NCBI RefSeq assembly: GCF_000350225.1
Contig: NW_005178995.1
Span: 124,001-188,000, forward strand
Length of the DNA stretch: 64,000 nucleotides
Source: Chondrus crispus
Lineage: Eukaryota > Rhodophyta > Florideophyceae > Gigartinales > Gigartinaceae
Reading direction: 5' to 3'
A program made the position numbers and the translations under genes. The notes under the pieces were generated by a model. It saw nothing but the letters and a program-made list of their open reading frames with translations, searched no databases and had not been told where the DNA came from. Positions 22,832-32,316 of the stretch are shown piece after piece (position 1 is the first letter of the stretch; each line of letters begins with the position of its first letter).

Positions 22832-24553
22832 TCACTCATTCAACTCGTCGTAGCTGGCCGTTACATGATACTCATCATCTGTTCCGCCTTTGACGACAGA
22901 AACCGTAGGCGGGCCCCTCGGCACCGTTGGACAGTTGTAGTCTGTCGCTCTCTCCATTATCGACTGCCTATACACTCTCTCCACACTGATGCACAATCCA
23001 CCTTTTCTCTCGTGAATCCAAAGCGCAATCCAAATAGTTAACGCTGCAGCAAAGAGCGAAAAATAGTACAAGATTGCCCAAACTTCTACAGTTCCTTCCT
23101 GCGTGGTTTTGACATTTGTGCTGATCTCCCTGGATGTCTTCGATACGACGACGATATCATTTAGACCTGTTCCGTCTTCTCCAGTGATCTGTTTAGGGCT
23201 CAGTGGTCTGCCTGACCGAGAAGCTGATTCCGATTGAGCAAGGGCTAAAACGAGTCTTCCAAACTCGTCTATCGTACAAACTTCTCGACATGAATAAACA
23301 AACACTTGTCGTCTCAAGAGTAAATTCGTAGAAGCCACAATTATCTCATTGGGTTCTCTTCCAGTCCCAATGATGGCTTCCCCGGCGTACCCGTAGAACT
23401 GCTTTTCTCGCCTCCCACACCTGAACGGTATCAAAGCCTCTTGAGTTCTAATTACTCCACTCACATCATCAGTAGAGATTTCATGCTCGAATTGTATGAG
23501 TCCGTCAATACTTTTGTTATATAGCACATTAGACCTAACTGGAGGCACTCTCAATGAGCCCTGACTACCACATACATGGTTCCCGAATATCTTTTCGTCT
23601 ATCCTTAGCTCCATCTTAGTTAGTTCTAGGACGACGCTTTTGCGTTCCCGCCTGTCGGACGATATTGAGTTTACTCCCGAAACAGTTAGGTCGGTGTATT
23701 CAATGTGCGATAACTTGACCATGTTACCCAGGCCTATTATCACTTGTTGATGCAAGCTGCTTGAATTCCCTCTTCTGTAACGTTGAACGCTGGCCAGAGT
23801 TAAACTCGCTACCAAGTCAGCCCCGGCTGTCTCCCAGGCATTGTAGCAACTAGATGTCCCGATATCGCACAATCCAACATCCTTGCTCAGTATTGCACCT
23901 AGGAGGCCGCCTGTTTGATACAGAAGTACTATGTCCTCGGATTCGTCCCCCTCGCATTTGAACAGTGTGACTTCGAGCCCTTCATCAATTCCATGTACTG
24001 CTTCCCGAGGAACACAAATGAAGTTCTTGTCATTCAATGTCAGGAATTGTGATCCGCCGTACACATTAACTGCCGAGCCTTCTAGCTCGATTTTATGTTG
24101 CGTCTTGTTCTCTAGCACTGCATACTCCAGCCTTTTTATCTCTCCCGTTATATTCAAGCATGCTTCCAAGTCGTTCCCAGGCTGAAATATGTTCACCAGT
24201 TCTGGCCCACCTTCTGGCATCTTGAAATCAAGGTTCACAGACATTACCCCCTCTTTCATCACTTCTTCAGCCCCAGATCCATACTCTAGCGGTAGATATA
24301 GCAGCCCTGCCAATACCACCACAAACAGCGTCTTAAGCCTCCACCACGATGAGTTGAGGTCGATTTCATGGTGCATACCAGCAAGCCCGAGCCTCGTAGA
24401 ACGCAACCTCAGCCCTGGCTTCCGTCTTACTTTCAGGCCGTAATACGCTGCGTTTGCGTAGTTGGCCGCCAGCTCCAGGACAGGCGACAATATGAAACTG
24501 ACAAGAACGAATTTGACTACATTCCACATTGAAATTTCGATGTGCGTGCGCAT
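22832..24553 (-). CDS. Three-pass membrane protein with large Cys-containing ectodomain, unknown
   Basis: 573 residues in one exon from MRTHIEISMW. Hydrophobic segments lie at about 11-30, 72-88 and 481-503. Between the second and third is a domain of about 390 residues with N-glycosylation sequons (near N134, N149, N253 and N336) and scattered Cys (including CDIGTSSC near 219-226 and SCREVC near 411-416), so it is probably extracytoplasmic. The last 70 residues would be a cytosolic tail ending in Asp/Glu/Tyr-rich sequence. I recognise no known family. The domain layout suggests a surface or secretory-pathway protein; that is inference. It is divergent from BIO3-BIO1, with 1.48 kb between the starts. 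No lesions were seen. Confidence 0.7.
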   Translation of the reverse strand: MRTHIEISMWNVVKFVLVSFILSPVLELAANYANAAYYGLKVRRKPGLRLRSTRLGLAGMHHEIDLNSSWWRLKTLFVVVLAGLLYLPLEYGSGAEEVMKEGVMSVNLDFKMPEGGPELVNIFQPGNDLEACLNITGEIKRLEYAVLENKTQHKIELEGSAVNVYGGSQFLTLNDKNFICVPREAVHGIDEGLEVTLFKCEGDESEDIVLLYQTGGLLGAILSKDVGLCDIGTSSCYNAWETAGADLVASLTLASVQRYRRGNSSSLHQQVIIGLGNMVKLSHIEYTDLTVSGVNSISSDRRERKSVVLELTKMELRIDEKIFGNHVCGSQGSLRVPPVRSNVLYNKSIDGLIQFEHEISTDDVSGVIRTQEALIPFRCGRREKQFYGYAGEAIIGTGREPNEIIVASTNLLLRRQVFVYSCREVCTIDEFGRLVLALAQSESASRSGRPLSPKQITGEDGTGLNDIVVVSKTSREISTNVKTTQEGTVEVWAILYYFSLFAAALTIWIALWIHERKGGLCISVERVYRQSIMERATDYNCPTVPRGPPTVSVVKGGTDDEYHVTASYDELNE

Positions 24554-26032
24554 TCTGAACGTCGGTAACGTTTCACACGGCAGTCTCGACAGGTGTAGAC
24601 TGCAATTCCCCGCGTAGCGAGGGGTGAAGCTGTAGGGAAATCACTTTCACCTTTTGCAGCCGACCTTCTCTCCCGTGGCGACCAGAAATGGCGTGAACCG
24701 GGTATGCTTCGTATGTAAAGTAGTAGGAGGGGGGAACAGGAAAGCGCGTTTTGCTGTTTTGAGGAACAAGCGACCTGAAATAATCGTGATAACGCCGGGA
24801 ATGGGCTCTCGAGAATCGTGGTATTCCAGCGCGCGGGCATGGTCTATGTGTGCGTGGGGAACAAATATCTCTTTCGTGTACTGCAGGAAGGGTGTTAGCT
24901 GGACATGCATTTACTGGGCTGTGCGAGAGGCTGTACAATATTCCACTACGTCCCCAGACTTTGTCAAGTGACGGGACCGAATATGCTGCCTCTCGAGCGA
25001 TACATTGACGGTCGACGCTTACAACGGTCGGTGTTAAGGGACAATTGAATGAAGGAGAAGGCTTCAATCTATTGTGAGGTAACAGTGAACGTGTTTGGTG
25101 TGCTGTACACACAGAAATCGAAAATTTGATGTACTGGACCCTTGGGTACTGTGCAGCACAGTTCCCAAGGGTCCAGTACATCACAGTCTGTGCTGTTGCG
25201 GCAAATCGAAGTCGAACACCTCACCAACCGAGAGCACAGCGAAATCTGATGGTAGCCCTCAAGTATACCTCCAATTCGTCTCTTGCTTCCTCGATGCCAT
25301 CCCTATTTGCGCGCGGCGCCTATTTTATAGTACTGAGTTATCCGCGGGCCTCGGCTGCGATCCCTCTCCTGAACCACAGAGCAGACACCAGCCGGTACCG
25401 GCCGAGACTGCGACCGTTTACAAAACCCCCCTTTTCGGCCCCCTGGTCCCCTCCGACCGACCGTAACCCACCTGGATAATCGTCCGGTTATAGCTGTTGC
25501 TCACTCGGCGCGTCGACCGCCCGGCTGGATCCACATCCAAACCGCTAGCGCAGCCCTCCGGCAGCCGCGTGTGATCTTTGCCATGAGCTCTGGTGGCGCG
25601 CCTGACCGCCGACAGGTGCCCTTACATCCTTTCCTCCTGTCCTCCTCGCGCCAAACGTCCTCATCCTTCCGTGGCACCACTCGCCGACCACTATCTGGCG
25701 GTGTCCGGCTTTACAGTCTGCGTAGGCTCTTGGCACCGGTCAGTAAAATATACCACGTGTAGCGTAGAAACTATCATGTGTTCTGTAGCAATACGTGGCG
25801 TCGTGTACAGACGAATGCCACGTGTTAGGGGTGTGTCCTGGGCAGTTTCGCTAACTGTAGTGCTGATCCCACAAAGTGATGGCACATCATCGAGGTGCCG
25901 CACCTCACAAAGCTCGTCTATCGGTAAGAAGGGTGCCAAGGCTTTTAGAGCAACTAGCCGAAGTCACAATCAACACACTTGGGTGGTTATTTTCCGTGAT
26001 TCCTAACTCTTTTTGGCAACACCGTTGAAGCA
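24554..26032. other. Divergent intergenic region with a large palindrome
   Basis: Between the starts of the membrane-protein gene (minus) and BIO3-BIO1 (plus). It presumably contains both promoters. The only structured feature I see is the palindrome at 25127-25183; frames on the two strands mirror each other because of it. No gene was supported. Confidence 0.5.
25127..25183. repeat. 57-bp near-perfect palindrome
   Basis: Two 28-base arms (25127-25154 and 25156-25183) pair with a single mismatch around a one-base centre. The arms contain GTACTGGACCCTTGGG and its complement. With so short a loop it would form a cruciform or a strong hairpin in RNA. It lies about 0.57 kb from one gene start and 0.85 kb from the other. 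Confidence 0.92.
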
Positions 26033-28297
26033 ATGCAGCGATGGCCAAAACATCGGCTATCACTGTTCCGGTTGCTGTACTCACGCTCAAATCGTTCGTT
26101 TTCAACCGCCAAGCCGGGCATCCCGAACCCATTGGTGCTTCAGGTCTGGGGTGCAAACACCGGGGTGGGCAAGACAGTCTTGTCAACTGCTCTGCTACGT
26201 ACTGCTGAGCAACCGTCTCTCTATCTAAAACCGGTTCAGACCGGACCGTCCCTTGCAGCTGATGCTCTTCTCGTCTCGAAGGTCGCGCCAGACGCCAGAG
26301 CTGTGACTCTGCATTCCTATAATCAACCTGTGAGTCCGGATCTGGCCGCCTCCCTAGATGATATCCAACCGCCGACCGATGCATCTCTCTGCGAGCAAAC
26401 AGCCCATGGATTGGGCCAGTTTCTGGAGACCATCAACATTTTAAATAATCACACCCGGGCGCTCGCTTTGGTAGAAACTGCGGGTGGCGCGCTCTCTCCC
26501 GTGCCGTCCGGAGCACTTCAAGCAGACGCCTATCGCTCTTTGAACCTTCCCGCATTGCTTGTAGGGGATCCAACGCTCGGTGGCATATCTACGACACTAG
26601 CTGCTTATGAGGCCTTGCGCATACGTGGGTATGATGTCTCCACGATTGTGTTCTTTGCCAATATTTTACAGGACAATGTGCAGCTGGAGAACGAGGTCAG
26701 TGTGAAAAGGGTCGTCGAAAAAGATGGCATTTCCGTGTTCCAGGCGCCAGCCATCCCCCCTATTGACGTGCCGTTGATAGAGTATTGTCAAACACCAGCT
26801 GTTTCAGATTTTTTCACCAACTTGTCTGAACATCTCTATGATGTCCAGGAGAAGCGATTTCGCAACTTGAAGCACATGCAAGAAAGAGCATCCGATATCT
26901 TTTGGTATCCGTTCACACAACACACTTCCCTAGGAAGTGTAACCTGCATTGATTCGGCATCGGGAGATATGCTCTCGTGCTACGACCAAACAAATGGCCT
27001 CCATGAAATGGTTGACGGTATCGGAAGCTGGTGGACTAACGGAGTAGGTCATGGCAATGCAGAAATGGCGAAGGCCATGGGGCGAGCATGTGGTCGTTAC
27101 GGGCATGTTATGTTTCCAGAGGCAACCAATGCCCCTGCCTTCGAATTGGCGAGCTCTTTGTTATCAGGTGTAGGACAGGGATGGGCCGACAGGGTCTTCT
27201 ATTCCGATAATGGATCCACTGCTGTCGAGGTTGCACTCAAAATGGCGTTCCGGAAGCGAGCACGGGACTTCCCAGAACATACAGGCAAGCCGGTTAAGAT
27301 TGTAGCGATCGACGGTGGATATCACGGAGACACGCTTGGTGTTATGGATTGCGCTACTGAAAGCGTGTATAATGAACAACAAACTCCTTGGTTCGAATCA
27401 AGGGGGGTGTTTTTCGAAGCACCTACCGCCTCGCTCGTAGACGGGGTCTGGCAGGTGCATATGCCGGAATGGACTGGAGCGAATTACGATATCATCCTGT
27501 CTGGGCGTGGGGAGCTGATGGATAGAAATCGCGATGTGCCGGTGTACTCGTCGAAAATCAAGGAAAGACTGGACACAGCTGAAGCTTCTGGTGTAGAATT
27601 CGGGGCGCTACTAATAGAGCCCGTGCTGCAAGGGGCAGGAGGGATGCGTCTGATCGACCCGGCATTTCAGCGTGCTTTGGTGGCGGAATGCCGCGCTCGT
27701 GGTGTGCCCGTAATCTTTGACGAAGTATTCACAGGATTGTGGCGATTGGGAAGTGAAAGCGGGGCAGGTTTGTTGGGAGTGCAACCAGACGTTGGCGTTT
27801 TTGCGAAGCTATTGACGGGAGGGACGGTTCCGTTAGCGGCAACTCTCGCATCAAAAGAAGTGTTTAAAGCATTTGATGGAGAGGGCAAAGCAGAGGCTTT
27901 GCTACATGGGCACTCGTACACGGCACATGCGAGCGGTTGCGCAGCGGGCGTTGAAGCGATGAGACAGTATGAGGGTTTGAAAGGCGACCGTGAATATTGG
28001 GATTTGGCGACAGCGAGGGAACTCAGCTGTGCGGACGAGGTGGAGGAAGTTGTGGTTTTAGGGACTGTGCTAGGACTGAAAATAAGAGGAGATGGGGAAG
28101 GGTATGGCGCAACAGGCGCGAAGAAGGTTATCGACAGATTGCAGCAGGAAGGCGTGTTTTCTCGGCCGCTTGGGAATGTGGTCTACATCATGAGTACTCC
28201 TTTGACGGATCGAGCGTGGTGCGATGAGGTGATGAAGAAGGTGCACCGAGTGTTGACGAATGGGTCGGAGCGCACTTCCAAGCGAGCTGAAGCGTGA
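26033..28297 (+). CDS. BIO3-BIO1: Bifunctional dethiobiotin synthetase / DAPA aminotransferase
   Basis: 754 residues in a single exon. Residues 1-30 are basic and Ser-rich (QRWPKHRLSLFRLLYSRS), a likely mitochondrial presequence. The N-terminal half is dethiobiotin synthetase (BioD type): P-loop GANTGVGKT at about 40-48, then YLKPVQTG and the VETAGG block near 148-153. The C-terminal half, from about residue 288 (FWYPFTQH), is the PLP enzyme 7,8-diaminopelargonic acid aminotransferase (BioA type): GGYHGDTLGVMD, VIFDEVFTGLWR with the PLP-ring Asp near 563, and the Schiff-base Lys in FAKLLTGG near 591. It catalyses KAPA to DAPA to dethiobiotin, the two steps before biotin synthase. The fusion is known from plants, fungi and several protists. 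It is intact; the ATG at 26033 gives the complete presequence. Confidence 0.96.
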   Translation: MQRWPKHRLSLFRLLYSRSNRSFSTAKPGIPNPLVLQVWGANTGVGKTVLSTALLRTAEQPSLYLKPVQTGPSLAADALLVSKVAPDARAVTLHSYNQPVSPDLAASLDDIQPPTDASLCEQTAHGLGQFLETINILNNHTRALALVETAGGALSPVPSGALQADAYRSLNLPALLVGDPTLGGISTTLAAYEALRIRGYDVSTIVFFANILQDNVQLENEVSVKRVVEKDGISVFQAPAIPPIDVPLIEYCQTPAVSDFFTNLSEHLYDVQEKRFRNLKHMQERASDIFWYPFTQHTSLGSVTCIDSASGDMLSCYDQTNGLHEMVDGIGSWWTNGVGHGNAEMAKAMGRACGRYGHVMFPEATNAPAFELASSLLSGVGQGWADRVFYSDNGSTAVEVALKMAFRKRARDFPEHTGKPVKIVAIDGGYHGDTLGVMDCATESVYNEQQTPWFESRGVFFEAPTASLVDGVWQVHMPEWTGANYDIILSGRGELMDRNRDVPVYSSKIKERLDTAEASGVEFGALLIEPVLQGAGGMRLIDPAFQRALVAECRARGVPVIFDEVFTGLWRLGSESGAGLLGVQPDVGVFAKLLTGGTVPLAATLASKEVFKAFDGEGKAEALLHGHSYTAHASGCAAGVEAMRQYEGLKGDREYWDLATARELSCADEVEEVVVLGTVLGLKIRGDGEGYGATGAKKVIDRLQQEGVFSRPLGNVVYIMSTPLTDRAWCDEVMKKVHRVLTNGSERTSKRAEA

Positions 28298-28767
28298 AAT
28301 GAGCAGGGAAATTTAGCTCAGCCCCCTATCTAAAAGTCCATTCTGTTTGGGAGGAATAGGGCTTTTGGTGAGGAGGACACGATTGCGTGAAGCCAGATGG
28401 GACGTAAAAGCTTCTATACCGCCTTACGCCCTACCCCAGTACAAGTTTTGCCAAATTTGCGCACTATTCGTACTTATTTATTAATGTTTAGTACCGCACG
28501 CCCTATAGAAGGGCATCAAGTTCGCGTGTGATTGGATGGTGCCGTCTTTTGATCTCAGGAATGACGCACCGATACAGAAGATATAATGCGTACAGGCACA
28601 GTGCAGCGGTTGACATCCTCAAAGTGGTGCAAGGGTACAGTATGCATATGGAGATGAAGATCCACCGCAATGTAAGCAGTATTCAATAAACGCGCAGCAC
28701 TGTCCTCACGCCATTCCGAAAGCATCGCACTCGGTCGGGTTGCAACTCTTTATCTCACCGCAGTACC
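28298..28767. other. Intergenic region downstream of BIO3-BIO1
   Basis: 470 bases between the BIO3-BIO1 stop and the next start. It should hold the BIO3-BIO1 3' UTR and the promoter of the HhH-like gene. No frame or repeat worth noting. Confidence 0.5.
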
Positions 28768-29733
28768 ATGTGGAACTCTCCTCTTGCTACATGGAAAGAC
28801 AGCCTTTCCCGCTATCCCGACGCTCTGAATGCACGTGAGGCGCGCCAAACAAAGCCTGGCCTTGTCCTCTTGGATCAGTTCATCTGGCAGGAGCTGTCTG
28901 ACAAGTTTGTTTTGCGCGACTCTCCGCACGTCAACGGTGACGAGTATTCCAGTGTTTTACGCTGGAAGCTGAAACGAGGAAAATGGCGCCCTCGCCTGCA
29001 GAAGTTTGCAGACGAGACCCCCAACGAGGAGATCGTCAAAGCGAGCGAAGCCAGTTTTGCTGCGCTCAGAAAGGGACAAACCCGCCAAGCACTTTCTCAT
29101 CTTGTTGCTCTCAAAGGGTGTGGTCCAGCGACTGCCAGTGCCCTTCTTGCTGCTTTTGACGAAACCGTCCCTTTTATGAGCGATGAATTACTCCTCGAGG
29201 CCCAGGGTGAAAAGAAGAAATACACTGTTCCCGTAAGCTGTGGCTCATGATCTTGACCTCATTGAGGACTGCCTTTTTCATTTTTCTAACTTGTTTGTGG
29301 AGTCCCTGATTCACACGCTGCCATGCCTCGCGTTTCCGTTTAGGCCTATCTTGAGCTTGTCGAAAGCGTTCGAGAGAAGGCAACGGAACTCAGCAAAGAA
29401 GATACTGGGCATAACTGGACTGCTCGCGATATCGAAAAAGCAGTCTTTGCTTCACGAAACCTTTCCGGTGACCAAGTGTCACAAAAGGACGCAAAGCTGG
29501 AACATCAGAAAGAAGGGAACGGATCCTCGCCAACTCGTAAACGCCGACGAACTGGAGCGGATGGGGGACATGGGAAAGTGTCCTCATCAGCTCAAAACAA
29601 AGACTTGATTGAGAATGCAAGCAAAGACCCCGAAAACACGAATGCGCGAGCCGCGGGAAAACCGGGGAAGTTGTCGAAGGACAAGCCGGAGGAAGGCCGT
29701 ATGTTGAGAAGGTCCAGCAGAAAGAAGTCTTGA
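28768..29733 (+). CDS. Conserved eukaryotic HhH-GPD-like protein, two exons
   Basis: Exon 1 is 28768-29232 and exon 2 is 29344-29733, split by a 111-bp GT-AG intron in phase 0 (GTAAGC ... TTTAG). The spliced product has 284 residues. It contains a YSSVLRWKLKRGKWRP block near 70, a helix-hairpin-helix-like LKGCGPATASALLAAF near 113-130 and PFMSDE near 136, as in a conserved family of uncharacterised plant, fungal and algal proteins that resemble HhH DNA glycosylases. The exon 2 start (AYLELVESVREKATEL) and DIEKAVFASR match the same family's C-terminal half, which supports the splice. The last 80 residues are Lys/Arg/Ser-rich with SPTRKRRRTG, a likely nuclear signal. No glycosylase catalytic Lys/Asp pair is evident, so activity is unproven. 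Confidence 0.85.
29233..29343 (+). other. Intron of the HhH-like gene
   Basis: The donor CCC|GTAAGC at 29233 and the acceptor TTTAG|GCC ending at 29343 join two frames with matching family similarity. Without splicing the frame would stop after 160 codons. It is the only host intron I can support in the window. Confidence 0.82.
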
Positions 29734-29734
29734 G

Positions 29735-30850
29735 TTATTTTGTTTTGCTGACGGCTGGTCCATACGCTACAGCTGTGTTTTGCTCAGTAATAATTTCTTG
29801 CTCCTCTTCAATAGCCTTTCTAGTGCATGGCGGTAGCGCGAAGAGTGCTGAGAATGCAGGGCCGTCAAGCGCGGAGAGATCCCCCTCAACTTCCTGGGAA
29901 AGCAGCTGCTCTGCTTCAGCAGTTCCTCGAATCTCTTGAGGAACCCGGTGCACTACAGCCATTCCGAGAGGAGAGCCGTACGTAGGAGTGAAGATCTGAT
30001 ACGGGTGGACAACTCCGAAAGCGGCGCGAAGAGTAGCGCAGATTCGCGGCATGAGTGTGGGGCTCTCCACAAGAGATGCTGGTCCAACCTGTATCGAAAG
30101 AGCGCTGCGTTCGGACATGCAGGCTTTTATCTTTTTAAAGAACTCGATACTGAAAAGGTTCGAGCTCGGGCCGTCTTCAACAGGGTCCGTTAGGTCGCAG
30201 ATAACAACGTCATACTCAGATTTGCAGTTGCCGACAAAATCGAGAGCATCGCCAATAATAAGTTGACATCGCTCACTGTTGAAGGAACCGCGTCCAATTT
30301 TCGGGAGATACTTGTTACATGCGTCAACAACTTGTTCGTCAATTTCCACGACGACGACATGTTCAACGGATTTCCAGCGCAGTGCTTCCCTAGCGGCACC
30401 TCCGTCGGCGCCACCGAGTATGAGGACGTTGCGAGGAGATGCGACTTGTATACAGGGAACGTGGACGAGCGGTTGGTGATAGAGGTGCTCGTCGCGCTCG
30501 GCGGTTTGGATCTTGCCGTCAAGAAAGAGGGCGCGACCATAGGCGCCGATTTCTGCGACGGTTATAGATTGGTACGCGCTTCTAGAGGCATGTAGGAGCT
30601 CGCGGATACCGTGATGGTAGACGTCATGTGGGGTTAGATGTTCCACGAACCACATTTCCGGTGTGGCTTCGTTCTGAGCGGACGAAGAGAGATTTGACAT
30701 GGTCGAGTTGCTGCGCTTTGGCGTTCCGTTAAGCATTCTGACGCCACACAGCGAAGTGAAAGATTGAGCGAGAGAAGGTTTGCTAACGAATTTGTGTGAG
30801 GTACGAACACGCAACGGTAGAGGGAAGAGCACAAATGCTGAAGAAAGCAT
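29735..30850 (-). CDS. Thermospermine/spermidine synthase (aminopropyltransferase)
   Basis: 371 residues. Aminopropyltransferase motifs: GIRELLHASRSAYQ and FLDGKIQTAERDEHLYH (about 80-125), the dcSAM-binding ILGGADGGAAREAL (about 144-157), VVEIDEQV, IIGDALDF, and the catalytic stretch DLTDPVEDGPSSNLF near 219-233. The form DLxDPxxxGP...LF and the QTAERDE block are closer to plant ACL5-type thermospermine synthases than to classical spermidine synthases; the distinction is inferred. It transfers aminopropyl from decarboxylated SAM to a polyamine. Residues 1-50 are Ser-rich and basic and could be an organelle transit peptide, or translation could begin at Met39 or Met51. Its stop codon lies one base from that of the convergent HhH-like gene, so the 3' UTRs must overlap. 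Confidence 0.9.
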   Translation of the reverse strand: MLSSAFVLFPLPLRVRTSHKFVSKPSLAQSFTSLCGVRMLNGTPKRSNSTMSNLSSSAQNEATPEMWFVEHLTPHDVYHHGIRELLHASRSAYQSITVAEIGAYGRALFLDGKIQTAERDEHLYHQPLVHVPCIQVASPRNVLILGGADGGAAREALRWKSVEHVVVVEIDEQVVDACNKYLPKIGRGSFNSERCQLIIGDALDFVGNCKSEYDVVICDLTDPVEDGPSSNLFSIEFFKKIKACMSERSALSIQVGPASLVESPTLMPRICATLRAAFGVVHPYQIFTPTYGSPLGMAVVHRVPQEIRGTAEAEQLLSQEVEGDLSALDGPAFSALFALPPCTRKAIEEEQEIITEQNTAVAYGPAVSKTK

Positions 30851-31400
30851 AGCACGAGAGATATTCTTTGGATCAACTGGGATGCCCCGCCGGTGCCTCC
30901 GTTCGTGCAGTATTATTATATAGTCCTACCCATTCTATGAATATAATTCTGCATGTGCTGGGACTGCCTGTTTACACCGTGACAGGCCCTGGATGGGTCT
31001 GAGTGGGCTATGAGCCCGCAAATCGCCCGCAAAGCGCCAAGAATATGGCTGGCATAAACCTCTATAAGAGCAAGTGGTTCTCGATGGATGACGAGTTGTC
31101 TTGGTAGAGTTCTTTTGTTTCGTGAGCGCGCACACCAACCATTGTTGTCAAAAGGGAACCTTGCGCTACGTGCGAGCTGCGCCGTGTACAATCACGGGGC
31201 TGAGTAGTCGCACGGAAAGGGGGGGGGGGGGGGGATTGTGTGGTAGAAAAGGATGGTAGGGTGATCCGGCGTTGCGCCTTTTCGGTAGAGAGCGGGCTCC
31301 GGCGTACTGTATGGCCTTTGCACAATGGAGTACCGTGGTAGCTTGCATGATTCGTTTATTGTCCTACCTCAGCATAGCTAGCGCGGTCGTGCGCGAAGTA
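30851..31400. other. Intergenic DNA with a G16 run
   Basis: It contains the promoter side of the aminopropyltransferase gene. A run of 16 G lies at 31219-31234. No gene was supported. Confidence 0.55.
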
Positions 31401-32310
31401 CAGAGTAAAGTCTCGATATCGTGAACCGAAATGTGGCGCTTCCGAGCAGCCCATTGAGTTCGCCTTACCGAGGCAGTTCACGGCGGCGGAACTGCTCGTG
31501 TACACGTGTACCCGTTTTACGGGTACAGTATGATTTGGACCACACCGGTGGAGACGCTCTTAGAGCGTCTCCACCAATGCCGATGATACGGTCACAGGAA
31601 CACAAACTCACTTTCCTTGACTCTGTCCATCGACGGGCAACGTCGACGGGCGCAATTCCATATCTGGACCACTTCACATTGTGATCCAGCCTTCCTTTTC
31701 TTTTAATTCTGCCACATCCAGAGTCTATCAGAAGAGTCAGCTCTCGGTCAAGCCATTGATCTTGGATTAGGGGATTTTGCGGCATTTACTGGCATTGAGC
31801 AAGATCAATTCAACGGTGATTCAGATAGTGAGGACGATCGCTCTACTGTGCCAGCGAAAGACCGGACAGAACGCAAACCGTCGCTTGCTCGGTATCGCGG
31901 ATCATTAGAAGCTCTATCTAACGAACTCAGTTGTATTATGACGGACGCGAATCTAGTTCAATTGGGGCTGCCTTCGAGCATCAAGTCACTTCTGTATGAG
32001 GAACAAAGCCGCGTAAGGAGGCTTCAGGGTTCGAATCTGAGGCAAAATCGTATGGATGGCTTCTGTAGTCGTTGATGGTTCGTTTCTAGTGCGCATTTCG
32101 GCCTCGATAAAGTGAACTCTGGGGTTTTCATGTTTTTGTATGTTCATGGTATCGCGTAGTTCATTCTATAGAGTCTAGTTCACGTTAGAAATACGAAAAC
32201 GTCGATTCTGGGCCAAAAAAGCGGGGTGGCGCCTCCCTCACAGTCCTTCGGTTCACTGTACCGAGACAGTTCATCATATCAGGTACGCAGCTTATCGAGA
32301 CTTTACTCTG
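31401..32310 (+). mobile_element. TA-flanked DNA transposon remnant with perfect 18-bp TIRs
   Basis: Perfect TIRs CAGAGTAAAGTCTCGATA at 31401-31418 and, inverted, at 32293-32310, with TA on both outer sides (31399-31400 and 32311-32312). It is 910 bp long. An internal palindrome (GGTGGAGACGCTCT arm, 31547-31575, one-base centre) stands out. The right half carries a possible transposase tail at 31728-32075. The CAG start and TA site point to the Tc1/mariner/pogo superfamily. It looks like an internal-deletion derivative of a longer element. Confidence 0.88.
31728..32075 (+). pseudogene. Possible C-terminal tail of a pogo-like transposase
   Basis: An open frame of about 115 codons whose sequence is acidic first (EESALGQAID..., DSDSEDD) and then basic and helical to a stop. 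Such an acidic tail after the DDE core is usual in Tigger/jerky-type transposases, and the position inside TIRs supports this. No catalytic residue is left. The assignment is tentative. Confidence 0.45.
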
Positions 32311-32316
32311 TACATA

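Noticed and set aside
27375-27405. Second GGTTCGAATC word, tRNA-like
   Set aside because: It is inside the BIO3-BIO1 coding sequence and lacks the rest of a cloverleaf.
32020-32050. GGTTCGAATC word, like a tRNA T-arm
   Set aside because: No acceptor, D-arm or anticodon arm can be drawn around it; it lies in the transposase-tail frame of a DNA element.
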